Shown here: positions 41,684-50,305 of the stretch, one piece after another | Layout of the letters: every line of letters begins with the position of its first letter | Position numbering within the stretch: the stretch's first letter is position 1 | From: Streptomyces sp. TSRI0107 | GTDB lineage: Bacteria > Actinomycetota > Actinomycetes > Streptomycetales > Streptomycetaceae | Reading direction: 5' to 3' | NCBI RefSeq assembly: GCF_001905845.1 | Contig: NZ_LIVZ01000012.1 | Location: forward strand, 1-64,000 | DNA: 64,000 nucleotides | The notes under the pieces: generated by a model | What the model saw: only the letters and a program-made list of their open reading frames with translations | Databases searched by the model: none | Told to the model about the DNA's origin: nothing | Translations under genes and position numbers: made by a program

Positions 41684-42289
41684 ATGCCCACGCAGGACCC
41701 GATCAGCCCGGAAGCCCGGCTCGCCCTCGACCTCGCCCTCACCATCCGCCACGACGGCGACGGCGGGGTCGCCGACGACCTGACCGAGCCCGCCGGACTC
41801 ACCGCCTGGGTCCACGCGCACCCCGCGACCGTCCCGGACCCCGCCGGGTTCACCGCCGACGCCGCCGCCCTCACCGCCGTCCGTGAGCTGCGGGCCGCCG
41901 TCCGCGCCCTCTTCGCCCGCGCGGTACGGCCCGCCGAGCCGAGCCCCGCCGACGCGGCCCGTCTGCTGCCGGTGCCGGAAGCCCTGGCCCGCCTCAACGC
42001 CGCGGCCGCCCGCATGCCCACCGTGCCCCGGCTGGACTGGCCGGAGGGCGCCGAGCCCGTCGCCGGACGGCGGGCCACGGACGGCGCGGGGCCGCTGACC
42101 GCCGTCCTCGCACAGGCCGCGATCGCCTTCCTCGCAAGCCCCGAGCGGCACCGGCTGCGGGCCTGCCACGCGCCCCGCTGCGTGCGGTACTTCCTCAAGG
42201 AGCATCCCCGCCAGGAGTGGTGCAAACCGTCCTGCGGCAACCGCGCCCGCGTCGCCCGCCACCACGAACGGCACCGCGGGACGGCGTAG
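41684..42289 (+). CDS. CGNR zinc-finger (ABATE-domain) regulator
   Basis: 201 residues. The N-terminal ~130 residues are an ABATE-like helical sensor domain (LALDLALTIRHDGDG, LRAAVRALFARAV, LNAAAARMP). The C-terminal zinc finger is RACHAPRCVRYFLKEHP then EWCKPSCGNRARVARHHERH, containing the four zinc Cys and the name-giving CGNR motif. These are putative transcription factors whose ligand is mostly unknown. It starts 43 bases after the stress protein gene, with its own promoter. Confidence 0.9.
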   Translation: MPTQDPISPEARLALDLALTIRHDGDGGVADDLTEPAGLTAWVHAHPATVPDPAGFTADAAALTAVRELRAAVRALFARAVRPAEPSPADAARLLPVPEALARLNAAAARMPTVPRLDWPEGAEPVAGRRATDGAGPLTAVLAQAAIAFLASPERHRLRACHAPRCVRYFLKEHPRQEWCKPSCGNRARVARHHERHRGTA

Positions 42290-42347
42290 GGCTCGCACGA
42301 CGCCTCCCGCCCGGCGCCGACGCCCCCGGGACACGTACCATGGCGAC

Positions 42348-42845
42348 ATGTCGTTCCTCCGCCGCCGCAGCGCCACTCCCGCCGGGCCCGACTTCGACGT
42401 ACTGGCCATGGACCCGGGCGACTGGCCCGGCAACCTGGGCGCGGGCCTGCTGCCCGCCCCCGACGGCAGCTGCCAGGGCGTCTTCCTCCGTTACGACCTG
42501 TTCGGCGGCCGCGGCCCCGCGATGATCATCGGCAACCTCCCCGAGGGCTCCCCGGCCCGCGAGGTCGCCGAGGGCCAGGTCCCCTTCGAGGTGGCCCAGC
42601 TGCTGCTGGCGCTGGAGAACGACGAGGAGGTGACCGTCGTCGGCACCGAGGACGTGCCGGTGATGCAGGGCGACAACCTGCTGATCGTGCGCCGCATCAA
42701 GCTCTCCGAGAGCCGGATCTCCTGCGTCCAGTTCGACCGCAGCGACAACGTCCTGGTCACCATCGCGGCCTGGGACCGCCCCATCACCGACGACCTGTAC
42801 GCCCTGCTGAAGCCGCTCCCGGCGGAACTGTTCCAGCAGGGCTGA
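42348..42845 (+). CDS. Conserved protein of unknown function
   Basis: 165 residues, soluble, strongly coding. It opens with a basic stretch (MSFLRRRSATPAG), followed by DVLAMDPGDWPGNLGAG, VFLRYDLFGGRGPAMIIGNLP, an acidic LLLALENDEEVTVVGTEDVPVM and an end IAAWDRPITDDLYALLKPL. No catalytic motif, membrane segment or signal is seen. I recognise it only as a protein found across Streptomyces. It stands between the CGNR gene and a convergent amidase gene, with 14 bases to the latter's stop. Confidence 0.7.
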   Translation: MSFLRRRSATPAGPDFDVLAMDPGDWPGNLGAGLLPAPDGSCQGVFLRYDLFGGRGPAMIIGNLPEGSPAREVAEGQVPFEVAQLLLALENDEEVTVVGTEDVPVMQGDNLLIVRRIKLSESRISCVQFDRSDNVLVTIAAWDRPITDDLYALLKPLPAELFQQG

Positions 42846-42859
42846 GGCCCCCCGCGGTC

Positions 42860-44827
42860 CTAACCGGCCGACGGCACCACATCGACGTCGGCCGCGCGGA
42901 CGAACGCCACCCGGTGCCCGTACTGGATCTCGTAGTAGAGATCCTCACCGGTCACGACCCGGTGCGAGGCGGTGTCGAAGGTGACCGCGTAGTAGTACTG
43001 GCCGGGCAGCCGGTCCCCGGCGACGTACTTCTGTCCCTCCGGCAGCCGGTACGGCAGCGGCGACACCGGCTGCGCGGGCACGCCCGCCGGGTAGGCGGCG
43101 GCCTCGGGGTAGGCGCGGCCGTACACCGGGATGCTGGTCAGACCCTTCTTCGGAGTCACGACGACCCCCTTGGCCGGGACGGCGGCCGGGCTCTTCTTCG
43201 GGTTCTTGAACCACGCCTTCTGACCGAGGTACCAGATCGCCGTCCAGTCGCCGTCACGGCCCGCCACCGCGTACTGCTGACCGGTGGAGACACGTGAGCC
43301 GAGATCGTTGACGCCGGTCGTCGAGTCGCCGCTGCCCGGATGCGTGCCGATGTCCTTGACCAGCGGGTAGTCCTCACCGGGACCGGAGTACAGCCGGACC
43401 GCGCTGGAGCCGTGCACCGGGCACGGCTCGCCCGGGGCGGTGCAGCCGGTGAACTCCGGACGGTTCCCGGCGTAGTCCGGGCGGATGGTCACGACCCCGG
43501 AGCCCGGGCCCGCCGCCGGCTCGAAGGGGCGGCCGAGCAGGGTGAAGTAGTGCCGCCAGTCCCAGTACGGGCCCGGGTCGGTGTGCATGCCCGGCACGGT
43601 CGACGTGGTCGGGCCCGGCACGGTGTCGTGGCCCAGGATGTGCTGCCGGTCCAGCGGGATGTCGTACTTCTTCGCCAGGTACTTCACCAGCCGCGCCGAC
43701 GAGCGGTACATCGCCTCCGTGTACCAGGCGTCCGGCGAGGCGAGGAAACCTTCATGCTCCAGGCCGATCGACTTCGCGTTGACGAACCAGTTGCCCGCGT
43801 GCCAGGCCACGTCCTTCGCCTTCACGTGCTGGGCGATGTGACCGTCGGTGGAGCGCAGGCTGTAGTGCCAGGACACATAGGTCGGGTCCTGCACCATCTC
43901 CAGGACGCCCTCCCAGCGGCCCTCCGTGTCATGGACGACGATGTAGTCGATGTCCTGCGAACGGGGCCGGTCGGCGAGGTCGTGGTTGCCGTAGTCGTTG
44001 CCCCCGAACTCCTCGTACGGCGCCGGGATCCACTCGCAGGACACCGTCGTCGGGCACTCGGTGCCCTCGGCGTCGACGGTCCGCAACCCCGCCTGCCGCA
44101 GCCGGCCGGTGTCCGGGACGAGGTCCGGCTGCGCGGCCAGGGCGACCCGCTGTCCGGAGTCCGTGAACCGCTCGCCGCCGGTCCGCAGCACGTCGTACAC
44201 GTCGTTCGCGTACGCGGCGGCCGTCGCGCTGTCGTCCGCGCCCGAGAAGCGGGCCACCGCGCCGTACCAGTCCGCCGGGTCGTCGCTCGCCGGGGCGCCC
44301 AGCTCCCGCTGCGCGGCGGCGAGCAGCGCCGCGCCGCCCGCGATGTTGGCGGCCGGGTCGGTGCGCAGCCGCTCGGGCGCCAGGCCGGTCAGCGCGGCCG
44401 CCTTCGGCAGCGTCGTGAGACGGGCCGGGAGCTGCGCGGACTCCGGCGCCTGCGCCGTCGGGATCAGCGGTGCGCGGGAGTCGTCGCCGCGCGGGTCCTC
44501 CGTGCCCTCGCTGTGATGCGGGGGCGCCGCCGCCAGGGCCGTGCGGGCGTCGGTGAGGTGCATCGGGCCGTAGCCGCCGGTCACACTCGGCGCGCCCGCA
44601 TGGGTGTCCCAGCGGGACTGGAGATAGGAGACGCCGAGCAGCACGCTCTGCGGCACGTCGTACTCGGCGGCTGCCGCCGCGAACGCCTGCTGCAGATCGG
44701 CCGGGGCAGCCGCTTCGGGCGGGGCGGCACCCAGCAGCGGCAGCAACAGCGCCGCGCCGGCCACGGCACCGGCGACACGCCGTCCGCGTCTCGGCCCGGC
44801 GGCTCTACTGGAATCGGTGACGGGCAA
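42860..44827 (-). CDS. Secreted N-acetylmuramoyl-L-alanine amidase
   Basis: 655 residues from a TTG with GGAGG five bases upstream; longer in-frame starts up to 44911 would place extra residues before the signal peptide. The signal peptide (RRGRRVAGAVAGAALLLPLLGAAP) is followed by a helical, lysozyme- or transglycosylase-like region (~35-240, FAAAAAEYDVPQSVLLGVSYLQSRWD). The Amidase_2 domain (~265-420) has IDYIVVHDTEGRWEG, WHYSLRSTDGHIAQHV, GLEHEGF, ILGHDTVPGP and GMHTDPGPYWDW with the zinc His residues. The C-terminal third has SH3-like repeats (VRLYSGPGEDYPLV, YAVAGRDGDWTAIWYLGQKAWF). It cleaves the glycan-peptide bond of the wall, probably in growth or sporulation. Confidence 0.9.
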   Translation of the reverse strand: MPVTDSSRAAGPRRGRRVAGAVAGAALLLPLLGAAPPEAAAPADLQQAFAAAAAEYDVPQSVLLGVSYLQSRWDTHAGAPSVTGGYGPMHLTDARTALAAAPPHHSEGTEDPRGDDSRAPLIPTAQAPESAQLPARLTTLPKAAALTGLAPERLRTDPAANIAGGAALLAAAQRELGAPASDDPADWYGAVARFSGADDSATAAAYANDVYDVLRTGGERFTDSGQRVALAAQPDLVPDTGRLRQAGLRTVDAEGTECPTTVSCEWIPAPYEEFGGNDYGNHDLADRPRSQDIDYIVVHDTEGRWEGVLEMVQDPTYVSWHYSLRSTDGHIAQHVKAKDVAWHAGNWFVNAKSIGLEHEGFLASPDAWYTEAMYRSSARLVKYLAKKYDIPLDRQHILGHDTVPGPTTSTVPGMHTDPGPYWDWRHYFTLLGRPFEPAAGPGSGVVTIRPDYAGNRPEFTGCTAPGEPCPVHGSSAVRLYSGPGEDYPLVKDIGTHPGSGDSTTGVNDLGSRVSTGQQYAVAGRDGDWTAIWYLGQKAWFKNPKKSPAAVPAKGVVVTPKKGLTSIPVYGRAYPEAAAYPAGVPAQPVSPLPYRLPEGQKYVAGDRLPGQYYYAVTFDTASHRVVTGEDLYYEIQYGHRVAFVRAADVDVVPSAG

Positions 44828-45112
44828 GGCAGCCTCCAGGGACGGATCGGGTGCGATGAGCCGTGCGGGGCCGGGCGTGACAGTGGTACCGGCTCTCCGA
44901 CGATCCGTCAATCATGCGGGACGGGCTGCGATTTCCCACGTCAGCGCGGGGTTCCCGGAGTTTCGTGGCGGCGGGGGCGGGGCCTGCGGGGCGTCAGTGG
45001 CGTACACCAATGAGGGGAAGAGAGGAGAGAGAAAAGTGGGGAGCGAAGTGGGGAGACATGGAAGGTCCGCGGCGCGCCGCCGTCGTCGGCGCGCCGCGGA
45101 CCGCCATCCCCG

Positions 45113-46252
45113 TCAGCGAGTGCCGACCGCCGCGCGCACGGCCCGGCGGGCCATGTGGCAGTCGTCGTGCAGCCGCCGCAGAAGCAGCCGCTGCTCCTCG
45201 CCGGACGGCGCAGCACCCGGGTGGGCCATGCCCGGTGCCGCCGGGGTCGTGTCCTGCATCGAACGCTGCACGGCCGTCTCGTAGGTACGGATCTCCCGGG
45301 TGAGCACCAGCATCAGATTCACCAGGAAGGCGTCGCGCGAGGCCGGTCCCGCGGACTGCGCGATCTGGCTGATCTGCCGCCGCGCCGCCGGGGCGTCGCC
45401 GAGCACCGACCACAGGGTGGCCAGGTCGTAGCCCGGCAGGTACCAGCCCGCGTGCTCCCAGTCCACCAGCACCGGACCGGCCGGTGAGACCAGGATGTTC
45501 GACAGCAGCGCGTCCCCGTGGCAGAACTGGCCCATGCCCTGCCGCCCGGCCGCCATCGCGATGCCGTGCAGCAGCTTCTGCAGATCGCCCAGGTCACGGT
45601 CGGTCAGCAGGCCCAGCTCGTGGTACCGGTTGATGCGGGCCGCGTAGTCCAGCGGCGCGTCGAAGGTGCCCGCCGGCGGCCGCCAGGCGTTCAGCCGGCA
45701 GATCGCGCCGAGCGCCGCCCTGATGTCCGCCCGCGGCGGCGCCTCGACCGGGTGCCGCTGCAGTGCCGCCGCCCGCCCCGGCATCCGCTCGATCACCAGG
45801 GTGCAGTTGTCCGGATCCGCCGCGATCAGCCTCGGCACCCGCACCGGAGGGCGGTGCCGGACGAACGAGCGGTATGCAGCTATTTCGTGCCGGAACTGCT
45901 CGGCCCACACCGGCGAGTGGTCCAGTAAACACTTGGCGACGGCCGTGCTGCGACCGGTCGTCCCGACCAGGAGCACGGACCGCCCGCTGCGGCGGAGCAC
46001 CTGCACCGGCGCGAACTCCGGACAGATCCGGTGCACCGACGCGATCGCCGTGCGCAGCTGGGTGCCCTGAGGGCCGGACAAGTCGAGTCTCCCGCTGAGC
46101 GGTTGGGTGCCGATCCCCCCGGCGCGCCGCGCCGTGCCCGCACCGAGCACGGGGGAGGCCGGGCGCGCCGGGGCGAGGTAGGGGCCGCCGCCGCCCGGGC
46201 GGGGGTGCAGCGGCCGGGGCGGAGCGGACACGGAGGACGATGCTGCGTACAT
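45113..46252 (-). CDS. Aminoglycoside-phosphotransferase-like kinase
   Basis: 379 residues. After a Pro/Gly-rich, probably disordered ~55 residues comes an APH/choline-kinase fold: SVLLVGTTGRSTAVAKCLLDH (with the nucleotide Lys), FRHEIAAYRSFVRHRPPVRVPRLI, NCTLVIERMPG, and the catalytic MGQFCHGDALLSNILVS with LVDWEHAGWYLPGYDLA, whose Asp residues bind magnesium. The substrate is unlikely to be an antibiotic, since such genes are common housekeeping genes beside NsdA-like regulators. It diverges from the regulator gene at 46496 with 243 bases between. Confidence 0.8.
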   Translation of the reverse strand: MYAASSSVSAPPRPLHPRPGGGGPYLAPARPASPVLGAGTARRAGGIGTQPLSGRLDLSGPQGTQLRTAIASVHRICPEFAPVQVLRRSGRSVLLVGTTGRSTAVAKCLLDHSPVWAEQFRHEIAAYRSFVRHRPPVRVPRLIAADPDNCTLVIERMPGRAAALQRHPVEAPPRADIRAALGAICRLNAWRPPAGTFDAPLDYAARINRYHELGLLTDRDLGDLQKLLHGIAMAAGRQGMGQFCHGDALLSNILVSPAGPVLVDWEHAGWYLPGYDLATLWSVLGDAPAARRQISQIAQSAGPASRDAFLVNLMLVLTREIRTYETAVQRSMQDTTPAAPGMAHPGAAPSGEEQRLLLRRLHDDCHMARRAVRAAVGTR

Positions 46253-46408
46253 GGGCGAGACAGATCCCTTCCTGTGCCTGCGAGGTCAGCGCGCCGCCCG
46301 TCCCGGTCGCCCGGGTACACCCTGGGGAATGCACCGGTTCGATCACAGGGCGACCGGGTCGGGGTGGCGCGTTCCTACCTGACACCCGATGCCCAGTGGC
46401 ACACCATC

Positions 46409-46434
46409 TGGCGGACCCTGGCGAACCCTGGCGA
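46409..46434 (+). repeat. Three CTGGCG iterons at 10-bp spacing, upstream of the regulator gene
   Basis: CTGGCG occurs at 46409, 46419 and 46429, each within a 10-bp unit close to ctggcgaacc. The 10-bp spacing puts all copies on one face of the helix. They lie about 25-55 bases upstream of a likely -10 element TACTGT (46462-46467) for the NsdA-like gene. This could be an activator or autoregulation site. Confidence 0.5.
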
Positions 46435-46495
46435 ATAGTCGCCCGGCAACTCGCACCGGGCTACTGTCAAGTCAGCCGAGAACCTGGGGGCTTAC

Positions 46496-47998
46496 GTGAG
46501 CGGACAACCCAACACCCGCCTGGCGGACCTGTTCGGCCTGGCCGGCTGGTCCAAGGGCGAGCTCGCGAGGCTGGTCAACCGGCAGGCGGCGGCCATGGGC
46601 CACCCCCAGCTGGCGACCGACACCTCGCGGGTGCGGCGGTGGATCGACATGGGAGAGATCCCGCGCGATCCCGTGCCGCGGGTGCTGGCGGCTCTGTTCA
46701 CCGAGCGTCTCGGCCGCGTCGTGACCACTGAGGATCTCGGTCTGGTCCGGCACGGGCGTGCGGGGAAACGGCAGGGCGGCGGGAATGTGGAACATCCCGA
46801 CGGAGTGCCGTGGGCGCCCGAGCGGACCGCCGCGGTCCTCACCGAATTCACGGGAATGGACCTCATGCTCAACCGACGCGGCTTGGTGGGCGCGGGCGCC
46901 GCGCTCGCCGCGGGATCCGCACTCAGCAGCGCCATGCACGACTGGCTGCACACCGACCCGGCCCTGGCGGCCGACGCTCCGCACTTCGACGACCCCCTGC
47001 ACGCCGACCCCGCCGGGTTCGACCGTTACGAGGCCGCCCCCATCGGGTCGCAGGAGATCGAGGAGCTGGAACGCTCGGTCGAGGTGTTCCGCGCCTGGGA
47101 CGCGGCCCGCGGCGGCGGGCTCCAGCGCAAGGCGGTCGTGGGCCAGTTGAACGAAGTCGGCGGGATCCTCGCCTACCACCATCCACCTCACCTCCAGCGG
47201 CGCCTGTGGGGCGTCGCGGCCAACCTCGCCGTCCTCGCGGGCTGGATGTCGCACGACGTCGGCCTGGAGCCCACGGCCCAGAAGTACTTCGTGATCGCCG
47301 CCCATGCCGCGAGAGAGGGCGGCGACCGGCCCCGGGCCGGCGAGGCGCTCTCCCGGGCGGCCCGCCAGATGGTGCACCTGGGCCGGCCCGACGACGCGCT
47401 GGACCTGATGAAGCTCGCCCAGTCCGGCTCCGGCGAGCAGGTACTGCCCCGCACCAGGGCGATGTTCCACACCATCGAGGCCTGGGCACAGGCGTCCATG
47501 GGCAAGGGCCAGGCGATGCGCCGCACCCTCGGCCAGGCGGAGGACCTCTTCGTCTCCGACAAGAGCGACGTGCCGCCGCCCAGCTGGATGCAGCTGTTCA
47601 ACGAGGCGGACCTGTACGGCATGCAGGCCCTGGCGTACCGCACGCTCGCCGAGTTCGAGCCGGGTGCGGCCGCGCACGCCCAGCACTACGCCGACAAGGC
47701 GCTGGCCCTGCGCATCGACGCCCAGGAGCGGTCGAAGATCTTCGACTTCCTGTCCATGGCCTCCGCCTGCTTCATCGCCGACGATCCCGAACAGGCGGAC
47801 CGGTTCGCGCGCCTCGCCCTGGTGTCGATGGGGCAGAACTCCTCGCGCCGCACCTGGGACCGGCTGCGCCAGATGTACCGGCTCACCGCCGAGTACGCCA
47901 CCTACCCGAAGATCCACCAGTTGCGGGAGGAGATCAAGCTGGCGCTGCCCAAGGAGCAGGCCAGGAAGCTGGGCGGCGGCAGTACCGCCCAGGCGTAG
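46496..47998 (+). CDS. NsdA/NsdB-like developmental regulator with TPR-type helices
   Basis: 500 residues from GTG, with a G-rich ribosome site five bases upstream. The N-terminus TRLADLFGLAGWSKGELARL, VNRQAAAMGHPQLATDTSRV and RRWIDMGEIPRDPVPRVLAA is an XRE-like DNA-binding region highly like NsdA of S. coelicolor, a negative regulator of sporulation and antibiotics. From ~150 on the protein is helical with degenerate TPRs (LERSVEVFRAWDAARG, GEALSRAARQMVHLGRPDDA, HYADKALALRIDAQERSKI). The true nsdA lies beside amtB-glnB genes in S. coelicolor, which are not here, so this is more likely a paralogue. It may control development in response to a bound peptide or protein. Confidence 0.8.
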   Translation: MSGQPNTRLADLFGLAGWSKGELARLVNRQAAAMGHPQLATDTSRVRRWIDMGEIPRDPVPRVLAALFTERLGRVVTTEDLGLVRHGRAGKRQGGGNVEHPDGVPWAPERTAAVLTEFTGMDLMLNRRGLVGAGAALAAGSALSSAMHDWLHTDPALAADAPHFDDPLHADPAGFDRYEAAPIGSQEIEELERSVEVFRAWDAARGGGLQRKAVVGQLNEVGGILAYHHPPHLQRRLWGVAANLAVLAGWMSHDVGLEPTAQKYFVIAAHAAREGGDRPRAGEALSRAARQMVHLGRPDDALDLMKLAQSGSGEQVLPRTRAMFHTIEAWAQASMGKGQAMRRTLGQAEDLFVSDKSDVPPPSWMQLFNEADLYGMQALAYRTLAEFEPGAAAHAQHYADKALALRIDAQERSKIFDFLSMASACFIADDPEQADRFARLALVSMGQNSSRRTWDRLRQMYRLTAEYATYPKIHQLREEIKLALPKEQARKLGGGSTAQA

Positions 47999-48048
47999 CA
48001 CCGGGAATCGGCAGAGTCAGGCAGAGGGGGAGTCAGAGCGTTCGCGGC

Positions 48049-49479
48049 TCACGCGGTCACCCTGGCCACGAGCACACAGGCGTCGTCCTCGCGCTCGGTG
48101 TCACCGAACTCCTCCACGACCGTCCGCACGCAGTCCTGCGCGCCGCGCGCCGCCGCGAACCGCGGGGCCAGGCCGAGGAGGCGCTCGCCGACGGCCGGTC
48201 CTCCCTTGCCGGCGGGCACCAGTCCGTCGGTGTGCAGCAGGAGTACGTCGCCCACCTCCAGGGTCACCTCGGCCTCGCCGTAGGCGGCACCCGAGGTGGC
48301 GCCGAGCAGGACGCCGTCCGGTGTGTTCAGCCTGCGCCCCGTCCCGTCGCGGAACAGCAGCGGGGCGGGGTGTCCTGCCTGCGCCCACACGAGCGTGCGG
48401 GTCCGCGGCCGGTAGCGGCAGCAGACGGCGCTGCCGAGGGCCGGCTGGACGGTGGCGTCCAGCAGCTGGTTGAGTCCGGCCAGCAGCGGGCCCGGGCTGG
48501 TCCCGGCCATCGCCATGCCGCGCAGCGCGCCGAGCAGCATCGCCATGCCCGAGGTGACCGCGGGGCCGTGTCCGGTGAGGCCGCCGGCGCTCAACAGGGT
48601 CTCGCCGTCGGAGAGTTCCAGCGCGTCGTACCAGTCGCCGCCGACCAGTCGGCTCGCCGTCGCGGGCAGGTAGCGGCCCGCCAGGTCCAGGGTCTGCGGG
48701 CCCTGGTGCGGGAGCCGCAGGGTGCCGCGCCACGGCGGCAGCACGGCCTCCTGCAGCTCGACCGCAAGCCGGTGCTCGGTCTGCGCGTGGTGCCGGTGGC
48801 GCTGGAGCGAGTCACGGGTCTCGCTCACCGCCTGCTGGCTGCGGCGCAGTGCGCTGACGTCGCGCAGCACGGCCCACATCGAGGCGGTGCCGCCGTCGGC
48901 GTCGAGCACGGGCTCGCCCATCATGTGCACGGTGCGGACCTCGCCGTCCGGGCGGACGATCCGGAACTCGCCGTCGATGCGCTTGGCGTCGATGAGGCAG
49001 TCCGTGACCATCGCGGTCAGCCTGGGCCGGTCCTCGTCGAACACCAGGGACGGCAGTTCGTCCAGGGTGAGCGGGGGAGCGGACCGGTCCCGGCCCAGGA
49101 TCTCGTACAGCTCGCCGGACCAACTGGCCTCGTCGGTCAGGAGGTTCCACTCGGCGCTGCCGACGCGGCTGAGCAGCGAGCCGCCCTCGCGCGCCCGGGG
49201 TGCCGTGCGGGGGGCGGGCGGCACCGGCGGGGCCGGCGGGCCGTCCCGCAGCTGGGCCAGGTGTTCGTCGAGGTCGTTGAGCTGGTGCAGCGCGAGGTCG
49301 TAGAGCGCGCGCTGCCAGCGGCCGTGCGGGTCCGTACCGTCGTCCTGTGCGTCCTGCGCGTCCCGTCGTACGGCGTCCACGTCCCCTTTGAGCCGCCGCG
49401 TCTGCGTGATGAGCGCGTCGACCTGACCGCGTCCTGGTGGCTGGGCGGCTGGGCGGTCCGCGGAGAGATGGGACGGCAT
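48049..49479 (-). CDS. PAS-SpoIIE (PP2C) phosphatase
   Basis: 476 residues. A coiled-coil-like start (ALITQTRRLKGDVDAVRRDA) leads to a PAS domain (~105-235, VGSAEWNLLTDEASWSGELY, GEFRIVRPDGEVRTVHMMG) and a linker helix rich in Gln, Arg and His. The SpoIIE phosphatase (~255-475) has LVGGDWYDALELSDG, SAGGLTGHGPAVTSGMAML, QAGHPAPLLFRDG, LLLHTDGLVPA and EREDDACVLVARV. The metal-binding Asp residues are largely kept, but the usual GDVxGHG motif reads GGLTGHG, losing one Asp. Activity may therefore be reduced. It is probably a partner-switching phosphatase linked to the nearby sporulation genes. Confidence 0.85.
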   Translation of the reverse strand: MPSHLSADRPAAQPPGRGQVDALITQTRRLKGDVDAVRRDAQDAQDDGTDPHGRWQRALYDLALHQLNDLDEHLAQLRDGPPAPPVPPAPRTAPRAREGGSLLSRVGSAEWNLLTDEASWSGELYEILGRDRSAPPLTLDELPSLVFDEDRPRLTAMVTDCLIDAKRIDGEFRIVRPDGEVRTVHMMGEPVLDADGGTASMWAVLRDVSALRRSQQAVSETRDSLQRHRHHAQTEHRLAVELQEAVLPPWRGTLRLPHQGPQTLDLAGRYLPATASRLVGGDWYDALELSDGETLLSAGGLTGHGPAVTSGMAMLLGALRGMAMAGTSPGPLLAGLNQLLDATVQPALGSAVCCRYRPRTRTLVWAQAGHPAPLLFRDGTGRRLNTPDGVLLGATSGAAYGEAEVTLEVGDVLLLHTDGLVPAGKGGPAVGERLLGLAPRFAAARGAQDCVRTVVEEFGDTEREDDACVLVARVTA

Positions 49480-49890
49480 GACGCACTCCGATGAGGGGAC
49501 GGTTCGGCCAGGGCGGGACGGTGGGACCGCTATGACTGTTGCACAGCCCGAGACGCCCCGTAAGGGATTCGGCAACACACGATACGGTGGTGCTTCTGGC
49601 ATATGCCACAGTCTTCCCGGAGTGGTTGCGGCGTACCTGAAACGTACGTCGCCGGTGGGGCAAGTCGTAGAAGCCATACGTGAGTTGACGGACCGTCGGG
49701 CCTGTCGTGTCGCACTCATTCTCCTGTTCGACGCGCCTTTGTTCCAGTGGGTGCGGCGGCCCTTCCGGGGCTCCCGTCGTCTACCCGTCGGTAGGTGTTC
49801 TCAGGGGTGACGCAGCTCACAGAATGTGCGGGGCCGGTGCGTGCTCGTACTGGCACACCGGACCAGTCGCCCACCGCAAGGAGACCGAGC
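49480..49890. other. 411-bp divergent intergenic region with a 12-bp palindrome
   Basis: No convincing gene is seen. A perfect 12-bp palindrome TGGCATATGCCA lies at 49597-49608, about 120 bases before the phosphatase start on the minus strand, and could be an operator. A TTGACG at 49685 is a possible -35 for the SsgA-like gene on the plus strand. The base composition is less GC-rich than the flanking genes, as usual for promoters. Confidence 0.5.
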
Positions 49891-50304
49891 ATGGACCTCA
49901 CCCTCCGGCAGTCCGCTCGCGCCTGTCTGATCACCGAGGAGGAGCGGGAGAAGCCCGTGCCCGCCGTCCTCCGGTACCGGGCCGACGACCCGTTCGCGGT
50001 GTACTTCGACTTCCCGCCCCAGGCGGCCCTCGACGGCGAGCCGGTCACCTGGACCTTCGCCCGCGCCCTGCTCGAGGAAGGGCTGCGCGGGCCCGCCGGC
50101 GGCGGCGACGTGCAGCTGTGGCCGTGCGGCGAGGAGGACACGGTCGTGGAGTTCCACTCGCCGTTCGGGCTCGCGCTGCTGAAGTTCGACACGGCCGCCC
50201 TGCGCCGCTTCCTGCTGCGCACCCACGCCGTGGTGGCACCCGGCCGGGAGGACGTCGGCGCGGCCGTCGAACGCGGGCTGAGCAGCCTGTTCGACGAGGT
50301 GTGA
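49891..50304 (+). CDS. SsgA-like sporulation/cell-division protein (SALP)
   Basis: 137 residues, standard SALP length. Family blocks are PVPAVLRYRADDPFAVYFDFP, VTWTFARALLEEGLRGPAGGGDVQLWP and LLKFDTAALRRFLLRTHAVVAPGRE. SALPs steer septum site selection and peptidoglycan remodelling in sporulating aerial hyphae. The sequence differs from both SsgA and SsgB, so it is another paralogue. The ATG has AAGGAG seven bases upstream. Its stop is one base from the stop of the convergent oxidoreductase gene. Confidence 0.9.
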   Translation: MDLTLRQSARACLITEEEREKPVPAVLRYRADDPFAVYFDFPPQAALDGEPVTWTFARALLEEGLRGPAGGGDVQLWPCGEEDTVVEFHSPFGLALLKFDTAALRRFLLRTHAVVAPGREDVGAAVERGLSSLFDEV

Positions 50305-50305
50305 G

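Noticed and set aside
45000..45060. Purine-rich tract (gaggggaagagaggagaga...) as a possible regulatory element or ribosome-site array
   Set aside because: It lies between two minus-strand genes and has no symmetry or start codon in a useful place; treated as simple-sequence spacer.
45113..46252. Antibiotic-resistance aminoglycoside phosphotransferase
   Set aside because: The fold is right, but the position beside a developmental regulator and a divergent substrate region do not support a resistance role.
46496..47998. The orthologue of nsdA itself
   Set aside because: The S. coelicolor gene sits with amtB-glnB-glnD, absent here, so the gene is called NsdA-like without a symbol.
49478..49810. 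Possible 110-residue gene in the divergent region before the SsgA-like gene
   Set aside because: No ribosome site, no family resemblance, and it spans the palindrome and the probable promoters.
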